DNA of 5,441 bases from a bacterium (GTDB lineage: Bacteria; Bacteroidota; Bacteroidia; Bacteroidales; UBA932). Below are positions 1 through 5,441 of this stretch, piece after piece. The notes under the pieces are model-generated. The model was not told where the DNA came from, searched no databases, and saw nothing but the letters and a program-made list of their open reading frames with translations. Every line of letters starts with the position of its first letter. The stretch's first letter is position 1. Made by a program: the position numbers and the translations under genes. The stretch lies in contig SFUD01000062.1 of assembly GCA_004561775.1 (NCBI GenBank), positions 1-5,441 on the forward strand, written 5' to 3'.

Positions 1-686
1 CGGTTATGTTGGAGGGGGTAAGGTTGCGCGTAATAGGCCTCTGTGCCAGAGCGGGCGAGAGCATTACCCAGCTGGTGGAGAGGGATAACGCCCTCTTTCT
101 TCCATACAATTGCGCCTCTTTTGGCAGCAAGGGAGCCCTGTCGCTCTATCTTAAGCCGGCGGAGGGGCTTGCTCAGGCGGAGTTTATAGAGAGAGTCTCC
201 GCTGCAATGCGTGCTGCAAGGAGGATTGCTCCGGCACAGAGGGAGAACTTCTCCATAAACAGATTATCTCTGCTTGCCGATTCTGCAGAGGAGCTCTTCT
301 CTCTTCTGCGCAATGTGGGGTGGATTATTGCAGCCTTCTCTCTGCTGGTTGGAGGCTTTGGAATAGCCAATATAATGTACTGCTCCATAAAGGAGAGGAC
401 TCATATAATTGGAGTGCAGAAGGCTCTTGGAGCACGCAGAGGCGCAATACTGCTGCAGTTTCTTATGGAGTCTATTGCCATAGCCCTCTGTGGCGCCGTT
501 GTGGGGATAGCTCTCTCTCTTGTTGCCATAGCGCTGCTTCCCGATGGTCTTATGGAGCTCTCCCTCACTGCAAATGCGCTCTGGTGCGGGGTGGCTACAG
601 CCTTTGCGGTTGGGCTCTCAAGCGGTTATCTGCCTGCGCGCAGCGCATCGCTCTTGCCGCCGGCAGAGGCGCTATCTGCCAAATAA
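1..686 (+). CDS. ABC transporter permease, MacB/FtsX family (3' part; 5' end outside window)
   Basis: This is the C-terminal part of an inner-membrane permease of the MacB/FtsX type, which works with a separate ATPase to move or extract substrates or to transmit force across the membrane. The reading frame is open to the left edge (frame starts at base 3). The first ATG, at base 6, falls inside a conserved periplasmic stretch (RLRVIGLCARAGESI, like the family's 'VIGV..KEGES'), so it is not the true start. Counting from that ATG, residues 1-100 are the end of the periplasmic domain. Three hydrophobic segments follow at about 104-125, 155-178 and 188-208. Between the first two lies the FtsX signature SIKERTHIIGVQKALGARR (127-145). 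The protein ends with the usual PARxAS...P.EAL motif (210-223). Stop is TAA at 684-686, inside the tail of the convergent rsmA gene. The substrate cannot be inferred; whether it is an exporter or a lipoprotein-type permease is open. Family assignment is firm. Confidence 0.9.
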   Translation, partial: VMLEGVRLRVIGLCARAGESITQLVERDNALFLPYNCASFGSKGALSLYLKPAEGLAQAEFIERVSAAMRAARRIAPAQRENFSINRLSLLADSAEELFSLLRNVGWIIAAFSLLVGGFGIANIMYCSIKERTHIIGVQKALGARRGAILLQFLMESIAIALCGAVVGIALSLVAIALLPDGLMELSLTANALWCGVATAFAVGLSSGYLPARSASLLPPAEALSAK

Positions 687-1508
687 TCGGGAAGCCTCTT
701 CAACCATCTCTGTAAGGGCTATGAAATCCTCTACGGAGAGCTCTTCCGGGCGGCGCTCCATATACGGATGCTGCAGCAGTGGGCAATTTTGCAGTGCCGC
801 GCCCTTTGCCCCTGCGCTCTGGCCACCCTGCAGAATGGATGCCAGGAGAGGTTTTATGGAGTTGCGAATGGTCTTGCGGCGCATTCCAAAGCATTGTTTT
901 ACAATCTGCTTAAAGAGAGCCTCGTTGCAGCCTAGGCTCTGGCGGCTGTTGCGCACAAGTCTTATTACTCCCGATTTTACCTTTGGCGGAGGGTTAAAGA
1001 GATTCTCGTGCACCGTGAAGAGATACTCTATGTTGTACCACGCCTGAAGGAGCACGGAGAGAATGCCATAGGCCTTGTTGCCCGGGCCGCTTGCCAGCCT
1101 CTCTGCCACCTCCCTCTGGAGCATACAGACAATCTGCGGCACGCATTGGCGGTAATCCAGAATCTTGAAAAAGATTTGGGAGGAGATGTTGTAGGGGAAG
1201 TTGCCTATTATATTAAAGTTGCCCTCCATTACGGCAGAGAGGTCCAGTGCCAGAAAATCCCTCTCATAGAGCGAGGGGGTAAGTTGCGGATAGTTCTCTT
1301 TAAGATAGGCTATGGATTCCCTGTCTATCTCTGCCACCTCCAGATTTACATTTGGAAGGGCAAGCAGATACTTGGTAAGCATTCCTGTGCCGGGGCCAAT
1401 CTCCAGCAGATTGCCGGTTGGAGAGAGAAGCGAGCCTACAATGCGTTTTGCTGTGGATTCGTCTGTAAGGAAGTGTTGTCCTAAAGATTTTTTTGCCTTA
1501 ACCTTCAT
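672..1508 (-). CDS. rsmA: 16S rRNA (adenine1518-N6/adenine1519-N6)-dimethyltransferase RsmA (KsgA)
   Basis: RsmA uses S-adenosylmethionine to dimethylate two adjacent adenines in the 3' terminal helix of 16S rRNA, a late quality-control step in small-subunit assembly. At 278 aa it has the usual length, or slightly more. Visible motifs are the N-terminal KKSLGQHFLTD (6-16), SAM motif I EIGPGTG (36-42), the acidic ribose contact E60 in AEID, D84 in the RDFL motif, and the catalytic NFPY (103-106; many proteobacteria have NLPY). Further on are FNPPPKV (171-177) and the C-terminal-domain motif FGMRRKTIRN (207-216). A Gly/Ala-rich stretch at about 227-240 looks like a longer loop than usual in this domain. 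The ATG at 1506-1508 lies about 20 bases past a TAnnTTTG promoter box, giving a very short leader with no strong Shine-Dalgarno. It is divergent from aspS and overlaps the permease tail by 15 bp. Assignment is firm. Confidence 0.97.
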   Translation of the reverse strand: MKVKAKKSLGQHFLTDESTAKRIVGSLLSPTGNLLEIGPGTGMLTKYLLALPNVNLEVAEIDRESIAYLKENYPQLTPSLYERDFLALDLSAVMEGNFNIIGNFPYNISSQIFFKILDYRQCVPQIVCMLQREVAERLASGPGNKAYGILSVLLQAWYNIEYLFTVHENLFNPPPKVKSGVIRLVRNSRQSLGCNEALFKQIVKQCFGMRRKTIRNSIKPLLASILQGGQSAGAKGAALQNCPLLQHPYMERRPEELSVEDFIALTEMVEEASRLFGR

Positions 1509-1527
1509 AATGTATAACCTGTTTGGG

Positions 1528-1535
1528 CAAAGGTA
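1528..1535 (-). promoter_or_regulatory. Bacteroidota-type -7 promoter element for rsmA
   Basis: Read on the - strand this is TACCTTTG, a perfect match to the Bacteroidota -7 consensus TAnnTTTG recognised by the primary sigma factor of that phylum. It ends 19 bases before the rsmA ATG, so the transcript would start only about a dozen bases before the gene. No TTG -33 element is seen at the expected distance upstream. Confidence 0.6.
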
Positions 1536-1568
1536 TCAAATTAATATATAAGAATAGTGGTTTTTTTG

Positions 1569-1576
1569 TACTTTTG
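1569..1576 (+). promoter_or_regulatory. Bacteroidota-type -7 promoter element for aspS
   Basis: The sequence TACTTTTG matches TAnnTTTG perfectly and ends 20 bases before the aspS ATG, implying a short leader. It follows a run of seven T (1561-1567). A TTG -33 element is not evident at the expected spacing; that area is AT-rich (around 1541-1555). It mirrors the rsmA box on the other strand, with 33 bases between them. Confidence 0.6.
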
Positions 1577-1596
1577 CTTGCTAAAACAATTATGAT

Positions 1597-3372
1597 ATGT
1601 ATAGAACAAAGAGTTGCGGCGAGCTGAGACTTGCCAACGCAGGAGAGAGAGTTACTCTTGCCGGATGGGTACAGAAGAGCAGAAGACTTGGTGGTATGAC
1701 CTTTATAGATTTGAGAGACCGTTACGGCATAACTCAACTTGTGGTAGAGGCAACAGCGCCTGAGTCTCTTACAGAGGTGGCTGCCTCTTTGGGAAGAGAG
1801 TATGTGATTCAGGCAGAGGGAGAGGTTGTTGAGAGGGTTAACAAGAATCCCAAACTTCCTACAGGAGATATAGAGATTGTGCTCTCCTCTATCAATATAT
1901 TGAATAAATCCGTAACTCCTCCATTTACAATAGAGGAGGAGAGTGACGGCGGAGAGGACCTTAGGGCAAAGTACCGCTATCTGGACCTAAGAAGAGCTCC
2001 GCTTCAGAGAGCGCTTGCGCTACGTCACCGTATGGCGCACGAGGTGCGCAACTATCTGGATGCGCAGAATTTTATGGAGATAGAGACTCCATACCTTATA
2101 AAATCCACACCGGAGGGCGCAAGAGACTTTGTGGTTCCTTCCAGAATGAACCCGGGCACCTTCTATGCTCTTCCGCAGAGCCCGCAGACATTCAAGCAGC
2201 TTCTTATGGTTGCCGGCTATGACAGATATTTCCAGATTGTCCGCTGTTTCAGAGATGAGGACCTCAGGGCAGACCGTCAGCCGGAGTTTACACAGATAGA
2301 TTGCGAGATGTCCTTTGTGGAGCAGGAGGATGTGCTCAATACCTTTGAGGGTCTTATGAGAAGGCTCTTCAAGAATGTGCTGGATGTGGAGATTCCAAAT
2401 CCTATTCCGCGTATGAGCTGGTATGATGCTATGGATAACTATGGCAGCGACAAACCGGATATAAGATTCGGGATGAAGATTAACAATATAACCTCGCTTG
2501 CTCAGGGCCACGGTTTCTCTGTATTTGATTCTGTGGAGTATGTGGGCGCAATTGCAGTTGAGGGTGCGGCAGAATATACCCGCAAGCAGCTGGATGAGCT
2601 TACAGAGTGGGTTAAGAGGCCTCAGATTGGAGCTAAGGGGCTTGTTTATATTAAGTGCAATGCAGATGGCTCCTTCAAATCTTCTGTAGATAAGTTCTAC
2701 TCTCAGGAGCAGGTGAAGGCTATGGCAGAGCAGGCAGGCGCCAAGAGCGGAGACCTTGTGCTTATTCTCTGTGGAGCAAAGAGAAAGACTCAGGGTATGT
2801 TGGGCACACTCAGATTGGAGATGGGCAACAGGTTGGGCTTAAGAGACCCATTCAATTTTGCTCCGCTTTGGGTTGTGGACTTCCCGCTGCTGGAGTGGGA
2901 TGATGAGACCAACCGTTTCTATGCAATGCACCATCCATTCACTGCGCCAAAACCGGAGCAGATGGAGCTCTTCTACAGCAACAAAAAGGAGGATTTGGAG
3001 AGGGTTAATGCCAATGCGTACGATTTTGTCCTTAATGGTACAGAGCTTGGTGGAGGCTCAATAAGAATTCACAATGCCGCTGTGCAGGAGAGAATGTTTG
3101 AGGTGCTTGGAATAAGCAAGGAGGATGCAGAGTACAAGTTTGGATTCATAATAAATGCCTTCAAGTTTGGCGCGCCTCCTCACGGAGGAATTGCATTTGG
3201 CTTCGACCGCGTCTGCGCGCTCTTTGGAGGCCAGGATACCATAAGAGACTACATTGCCTTCCCTAAGAACAATCAGGGCAGAGATGTTATGATAGACTCT
3301 CCTTCATATATAGATGCGGAGCAGATGGAGGAGCTCTTCCTTAAATCTACCGCTCCAAAGAGAGAGGAGTAG
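1597..3372 (+). CDS. aspS: Aspartyl-tRNA synthetase (bacterial type, class IIb)
   Basis: AspRS activates aspartate with ATP and charges tRNA-Asp in the cytoplasm. The 591-aa length and layout are those of the bacterial type: an N-terminal OB-fold anticodon-binding domain (about 1-110), the class II catalytic core, and a GAD insertion domain (about 290-420) within it. Key motifs are the flipping-loop region PEGARDFVVPSR (172-183), QSPQTFKQLLM (194-204) for aspartate recognition, motif 2 FRDEDLRADRQPEFTQID (218-235), AMHHPFTAPK (443-452), GGGSIRIHN (485-493) and motif 3 GIAFGFDRV (531-539) with its ATP-binding arginine R538. Residue L31 sits where some non-discriminating enzymes have His, which favours an enzyme specific for tRNA-Asp (inferred from remembered alignments). 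The ATG at 1597 gives the conserved N-terminus MYRTKSCGELR; an out-of-frame ATG lies 5 bases upstream. There is no Shine-Dalgarno. It is followed 48 bp later by yqeY. Confidence 0.98.
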   Translation: MYRTKSCGELRLANAGERVTLAGWVQKSRRLGGMTFIDLRDRYGITQLVVEATAPESLTEVAASLGREYVIQAEGEVVERVNKNPKLPTGDIEIVLSSINILNKSVTPPFTIEEESDGGEDLRAKYRYLDLRRAPLQRALALRHRMAHEVRNYLDAQNFMEIETPYLIKSTPEGARDFVVPSRMNPGTFYALPQSPQTFKQLLMVAGYDRYFQIVRCFRDEDLRADRQPEFTQIDCEMSFVEQEDVLNTFEGLMRRLFKNVLDVEIPNPIPRMSWYDAMDNYGSDKPDIRFGMKINNITSLAQGHGFSVFDSVEYVGAIAVEGAAEYTRKQLDELTEWVKRPQIGAKGLVYIKCNADGSFKSSVDKFYSQEQVKAMAEQAGAKSGDLVLILCGAKRKTQGMLGTLRLEMGNRLGLRDPFNFAPLWVVDFPLLEWDDETNRFYAMHHPFTAPKPEQMELFYSNKKEDLERVNANAYDFVLNGTELGGGSIRIHNAAVQERMFEVLGISKEDAEYKFGFIINAFKFGAPPHGGIAFGFDRVCALFGGQDTIRDYIAFPKNNQGRDVMIDSPSYIDAEQMEELFLKSTAPKREE

Positions 3373-3420
3373 AGGAATTGGGAGCATAAATTATTGTATA
3401 ATCTTTTAAATGTTGGAAAT

Positions 3421-3867
3421 ATGAGATTGGAAGAGAAGATTCAGCAGGATATAAAGGCGGCTATGCTTGCCAAGGAGAGAGAGAAACTGGAGTCGCTCAG
3501 AGCAATAAAGGCAGCCATCCTATTAGCCAAAACAGCAGATGGCTCGGAGAGCGTTGCAGATGACGCGCTTGTAAAGATTATTCAGAAACTTGTAAAACAG
3601 CGTAAAGAGACTGCTGTTATCTATAAGGAGCAGAATCGTCCCGAACTGGCAGAGAAGGAGCTTATGGAGGCCTCATATATGGAGGTTTATCTTCCAAAGC
3701 AGCTCTCGGAGGAGGAACTTACTGCAGAGATTAAAAAAATAATTGCAGAGGTTGGCGCTACATCTGCCAAAGAGATGGGCAAAGTGATGGGTGTTGCCAG
3801 CAAGGCGCTTGCCGGAAAGGCAGATGGAAGGGCAATCTCCACAATAGTAAAGAGTCTGCTCTCCTAA
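3421..3867 (+). CDS. yqeY: GatB/YqeY domain-containing protein
   Basis: This is a small, mostly helical cytoplasmic protein of the YqeY family, related in fold to the C-terminal tail domain of GatB, the tRNA-binding part of the Glu/Asp-tRNA amidotransferase. Its own cellular role is not well established. The 148-aa product is full length for the family. It opens with the typical LEEKIQQDIKAAMLAKEREK (3-22) and SLRAIKAAI (25-33). It carries YLPKQLSEEEL (90-100), KEMGKVMG (117-124) and a C-terminal GKADGRAISTIVKSLL (132-147). I chose the ATG at 3421 because family members begin just before this LEEKI motif. A TTG at 3394 in the same frame would add nine unconserved residues. It lies 48 bp after aspS with no clear TAnnTTTG box in the gap, so co-transcription is likely. 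A strong terminator follows. Only a weak GGA precedes the start. Confidence 0.92.
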   Translation: MRLEEKIQQDIKAAMLAKEREKLESLRAIKAAILLAKTADGSESVADDALVKIIQKLVKQRKETAVIYKEQNRPELAEKELMEASYMEVYLPKQLSEEELTAEIKKIIAEVGATSAKEMGKVMGVASKALAGKADGRAISTIVKSLLS

Positions 3868-3888
3868 CAGTTGCACCTTTGTACAATA

Positions 3889-3935
3889 ATAGAGGTGACT
3901 CAAAGTCTTTGGACTTTAGGGTCACCTCTATTTTT
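3889..3935 (+). terminator. Strong intrinsic terminator after yqeY, possibly serving both strands
   Basis: An 11-bp outer stem (ATAGAGGTGAC 3889-3899 with GTCACCTCTAT 3921-3931) continues through T3900-G3920 and C3901-G3919 and a single bulged A3918. It then enters a 6-bp inner stem (AAAGTC 3902-3907 with GACTTT 3912-3917) closed by a TTTG loop. A run of five T (3931-3935) follows on the + strand, making a textbook terminator for the aspS-yqeY unit. It also lies 21 bases past the potD stop on the - strand, where the T-rich run after the hairpin is weaker, so use in both directions is possible but less certain. Confidence 0.92.
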
Positions 3936-3956
3936 ATAGTCTAGGCAGCCGGACTC

Positions 3957-5258
3957 TTAGCGTCTGCGGGCGCCGTGCTTGCGGCCGCCTCTCTTACCAA
4001 AGAGTCTCTTAAGGATGAGGGATACAAGTATAAGCGCAACTATTGCAATAACTATAACTGTAGTGTAGCTTGCATTGTCTCCCTTTATGCGTGACCACAT
4101 AGAGATAAGCTCCTCTGTGTGCTCGCCCCAGTCGTGCTCCATATCGCAACGTGCAATTACGGTGCTGTCCGGATACATTACAGGATTGGCGCGAACGGAG
4201 TCTGCCTCAGGTCCAAAGAAGTAGGTGAGGTTGATAGGGTCGTAGGAGTCATCAATGTTTGCCTCCAGAACCTCCGGCGCCTTGCTTGCGCTTACATAGC
4301 CAATCACATCCACGTTTCTTACGGTAATGTCCGGGCGGCAGAGGAAGTTAATGAAATACTTTGCAGCCTTAACGTTTTGGGCATATTTAGGTATTACCCA
4401 ACCGTCAAACCATACGGTACTGCCCTCCTCCGGAACGCTGTAGCGCAAATCTACGCCAACCTCTGCGGCCTCTTCAATTGCCCATACGGCATCTCCGCTC
4501 CAAGAGAGGTTTACATAACCGCGCTCCTGTACCATCTGCTCCTTTCCAAAGTCTGCCTCCCAGCCGGCAATATTATTCTTGACGCCTTTGAAGTACTCCT
4601 CAACATCTGCTATATTCTTGCCTGATGGATCGTAATACATAAGAGACCTTCTGGAAATGAGGCTGTCTGCAATCTCCTTTGCTCTAAGGTGAATGAGCAT
4701 TACGCAATACATATCCCTTGCGGCATCCTTAACAAAGAGTTTGCCTGCAAACTTCTCATTTTTAAGAATTCCCCAGGTAGAGGCCTCCTGGTCTGTAACA
4801 TATTTTCCATTGTAGAGAATACCTGTTGTACCCCACATATAACCTACCGCATAGTCGTTGGCATCTTTGCCGTTGCCCTCTATAAGGCTAAAATTCTTTT
4901 TTATGTATGGAGAGATATTCTCATCTATATAGTTTGGCGTCTCTCCAAAATCCCTGTCTATAGGGAGCAGAAGGTCCTTTGCCAACATCCTCTCAATAAT
5001 GTAGTCGGATGGACAGACAAGGTCAAAGTCCTCGTGCCCCTTCTCAATTTTGGAGAGGGCTGTCTCATTAACATCAAATGTCTGGTAGATTACGGAGACC
5101 TTCTCGCCGGTCTGCTCCTCGTACCATTGTTCAAACTCTGGGAGAATACTCTCGTCTATGTAATCTCCCCAGTTGTAAACCTTTAGAAGAGCACCTCTAT
5201 CCTCGCCGCAGGCAAAGAGTACAAGTGCCATAACAATTAAAAGAAAGAATCTTTTCAT
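3957..5258 (-). CDS. potD: Spermidine/putrescine ABC transporter substrate-binding lipoprotein PotD with C-terminal membrane anchor
   Basis: This is the extracytoplasmic polyamine receptor of a PotABCD-type ABC importer. The 433-aa protein starts with a lipoprotein signal peptide: KR, a hydrophobic run, and lipobox LFAC with the lipidated Cys at 17. The binding domain (about 25-392) has the PotD opening YNWGDYID (28-35; W30 and Y33 match the E. coli ligand residues), PSDYIIERM (83-91), KDAARD (177-182), SWSGDAVW (252-259), VWFDGWVIP (282-290; W283 and D285 match the polyamine-contacting W255 and D257 of E. coli) and YPD (362-364). E. coli PotD (348 aa) would end near residue 392 here. The remaining roughly 41 residues hold a transmembrane helix (about 399-416) and a very basic tail (KRLFGKRGGRKHGARRR), predicted to face the cytoplasm. 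The ATG at 5256-5258 gives a good signal peptide; no Shine-Dalgarno is present. It lies 65 bp downstream of potC, with no clear promoter between. Polyamine specificity is inferred from family and neighbour. Confidence 0.93.
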   Translation of the reverse strand: MKRFFLLIVMALVLFACGEDRGALLKVYNWGDYIDESILPEFEQWYEEQTGEKVSVIYQTFDVNETALSKIEKGHEDFDLVCPSDYIIERMLAKDLLLPIDRDFGETPNYIDENISPYIKKNFSLIEGNGKDANDYAVGYMWGTTGILYNGKYVTDQEASTWGILKNEKFAGKLFVKDAARDMYCVMLIHLRAKEIADSLISRRSLMYYDPSGKNIADVEEYFKGVKNNIAGWEADFGKEQMVQERGYVNLSWSGDAVWAIEEAAEVGVDLRYSVPEEGSTVWFDGWVIPKYAQNVKAAKYFINFLCRPDITVRNVDVIGYVSASKAPEVLEANIDDSYDPINLTYFFGPEADSVRANPVMYPDSTVIARCDMEHDWGEHTEELISMWSRIKGDNASYTTVIVIAIVALILVSLILKRLFGKRGGRKHGARRR

Positions 5259-5323
5259 TTAATGATTAATAGTTGTAATTGGTTGTTAATAAATAGGTTA
5301 AAAAGTGTCTGTCTATGAGAGAA

Positions 5324-5441
5324 TCAGCGCTTTATGCTCTTTCTCTGGCGGACGTTAATAATTATCAGCAGAATGAGTACAGCTGTAAAGATCATTGTCA
5401 TAAGCGGCCTCAGCTCCGGGGTAAGACCTCCTTTGCGGGCA
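5324..5441 (-). CDS. potC: Spermidine/putrescine ABC transporter permease PotC (last 38 codons; rest outside window)
   Basis: An open - strand frame runs from the right edge to a TGA at 5324-5326. It encodes 38 residues ending in a hydrophobic helix and a basic tail (…INVRQRKSIKR). The fragment contains KGGLTPELRPLMT followed by MIFTAVLILLIIINV. This resembles the C-terminus of PotC-type permeases, where a G-x-TPE/K-I-N-A-L-x-T motif precedes the last membrane helix. The position directly upstream of potD on the same strand fits the usual potA-potB-potC-potD order. With so little sequence the call rests largely on that motif and on context; another binding-protein-dependent permease of the same superfamily cannot be excluded. 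Confidence 0.8.
   Translation of the reverse strand, partial: ARKGGLTPELRPLMTMIFTAVLILLIIINVRQRKSIKR

Noticed and set aside
6..8. ATG at base 6 as the true start of the permease
   Set aside because: It falls within a conserved periplasmic segment and the frame is open to the window edge; family members have an N-terminal membrane helix and a long periplasmic domain before this point.
544..1047. 167-codon + strand frame spanning the end of the permease and rsmA
   Set aside because: It is out of frame with the permease and antisense to rsmA; its composition (rich in Arg, Ser, Cys) looks like a shadow.
1008..1484. 158-codon open frame on the + strand opposite rsmA
   Set aside because: It is fully antisense to the conserved rsmA gene, shows no recognisable protein features, and is explained by the codon bias of rsmA.
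2020..2511. 163-codon - strand frame inside aspS
   Set aside because: It lies within the conserved catalytic region of aspS, which fixes the coding strand; there is no promoter or family motif.
3391..3412. Promoter between aspS and yqeY (TATAATCTTTT)
   Set aside because: It resembles a sigma-70 -10 box but does not match the TAnnTTTG element used in this phylum and lacks a partner -33; co-transcription is simpler.
3394..3420. TTG start for yqeY, adding nine residues
   Set aside because: Family members begin just before the LEEKI motif; the ATG at 3421 gives the usual 148-aa length and the extra residues look unconserved.
3879..3886. TTGTACAA palindrome after yqeY as an operator
   Set aside because: It is an 8-bp palindrome lying between a stop codon and a terminator, with no promoter nearby; chance is sufficient.
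4119..5186. Two + strand frames (168 and 165 codons) opposite potD
   Set aside because: Both are antisense to an intact potD with recognisable motifs across its length; no independent evidence of coding.

Overview
The window is an ordinary chromosomal stretch that most likely comes from a member of the Bacteroidales (phylum Bacteroidota). Four things suggest this. The two promoters I can see match the Bacteroidota -7 element TAnnTTTG. None of the four complete genes has a clear Shine-Dalgarno sequence. RsmA carries NFPY rather than NLPY in its catalytic motif. The Pot genes have the character of that group. Genus cannot be told from the sequence alone.

Layout from left to right: (1) the 3' two-thirds or so of a MacB/FtsX-type ABC transporter permease on the + strand, cut by the left edge. 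(2) rsmA (ksgA), the 16S rRNA dimethyladenosine methyltransferase, on the - strand; its tail overlaps the permease tail by 15 bp. (3) An 88-bp divergent intergenic region with two oppositely facing TAnnTTTG boxes. (4) aspS (aspartyl-tRNA synthetase) and then, 48 bp later, a yqeY-family gene (GatB-tail-like domain), both on the + strand and probably co-transcribed. (5) A strong hairpin plus T-tract terminator closing the aspS-yqeY unit. (6) On the - strand, reading into that terminator region from the right, potD (polyamine-binding lipoprotein) preceded by the last 38 codons of potC (polyamine permease), cut by the right edge. These are the end of a pot polyamine-uptake operon.

The functional themes are translation (rsmA, aspS, yqeY), flanked by two membrane transport systems. 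All complete genes look intact, with no frameshifts, mobile elements, tRNA or rRNA genes, or CRISPR arrays. No gap longer than 89 bp lacks a gene.

I did not find a convincing new biological system. The points most worth a second look are a roughly 40-residue C-terminal extension on PotD (a transmembrane helix and an Arg/Lys-rich tail added to a lipoprotein), the aspS-yqeY pairing, and the many internal AGGAGG sequences in a genome whose gene starts have none.
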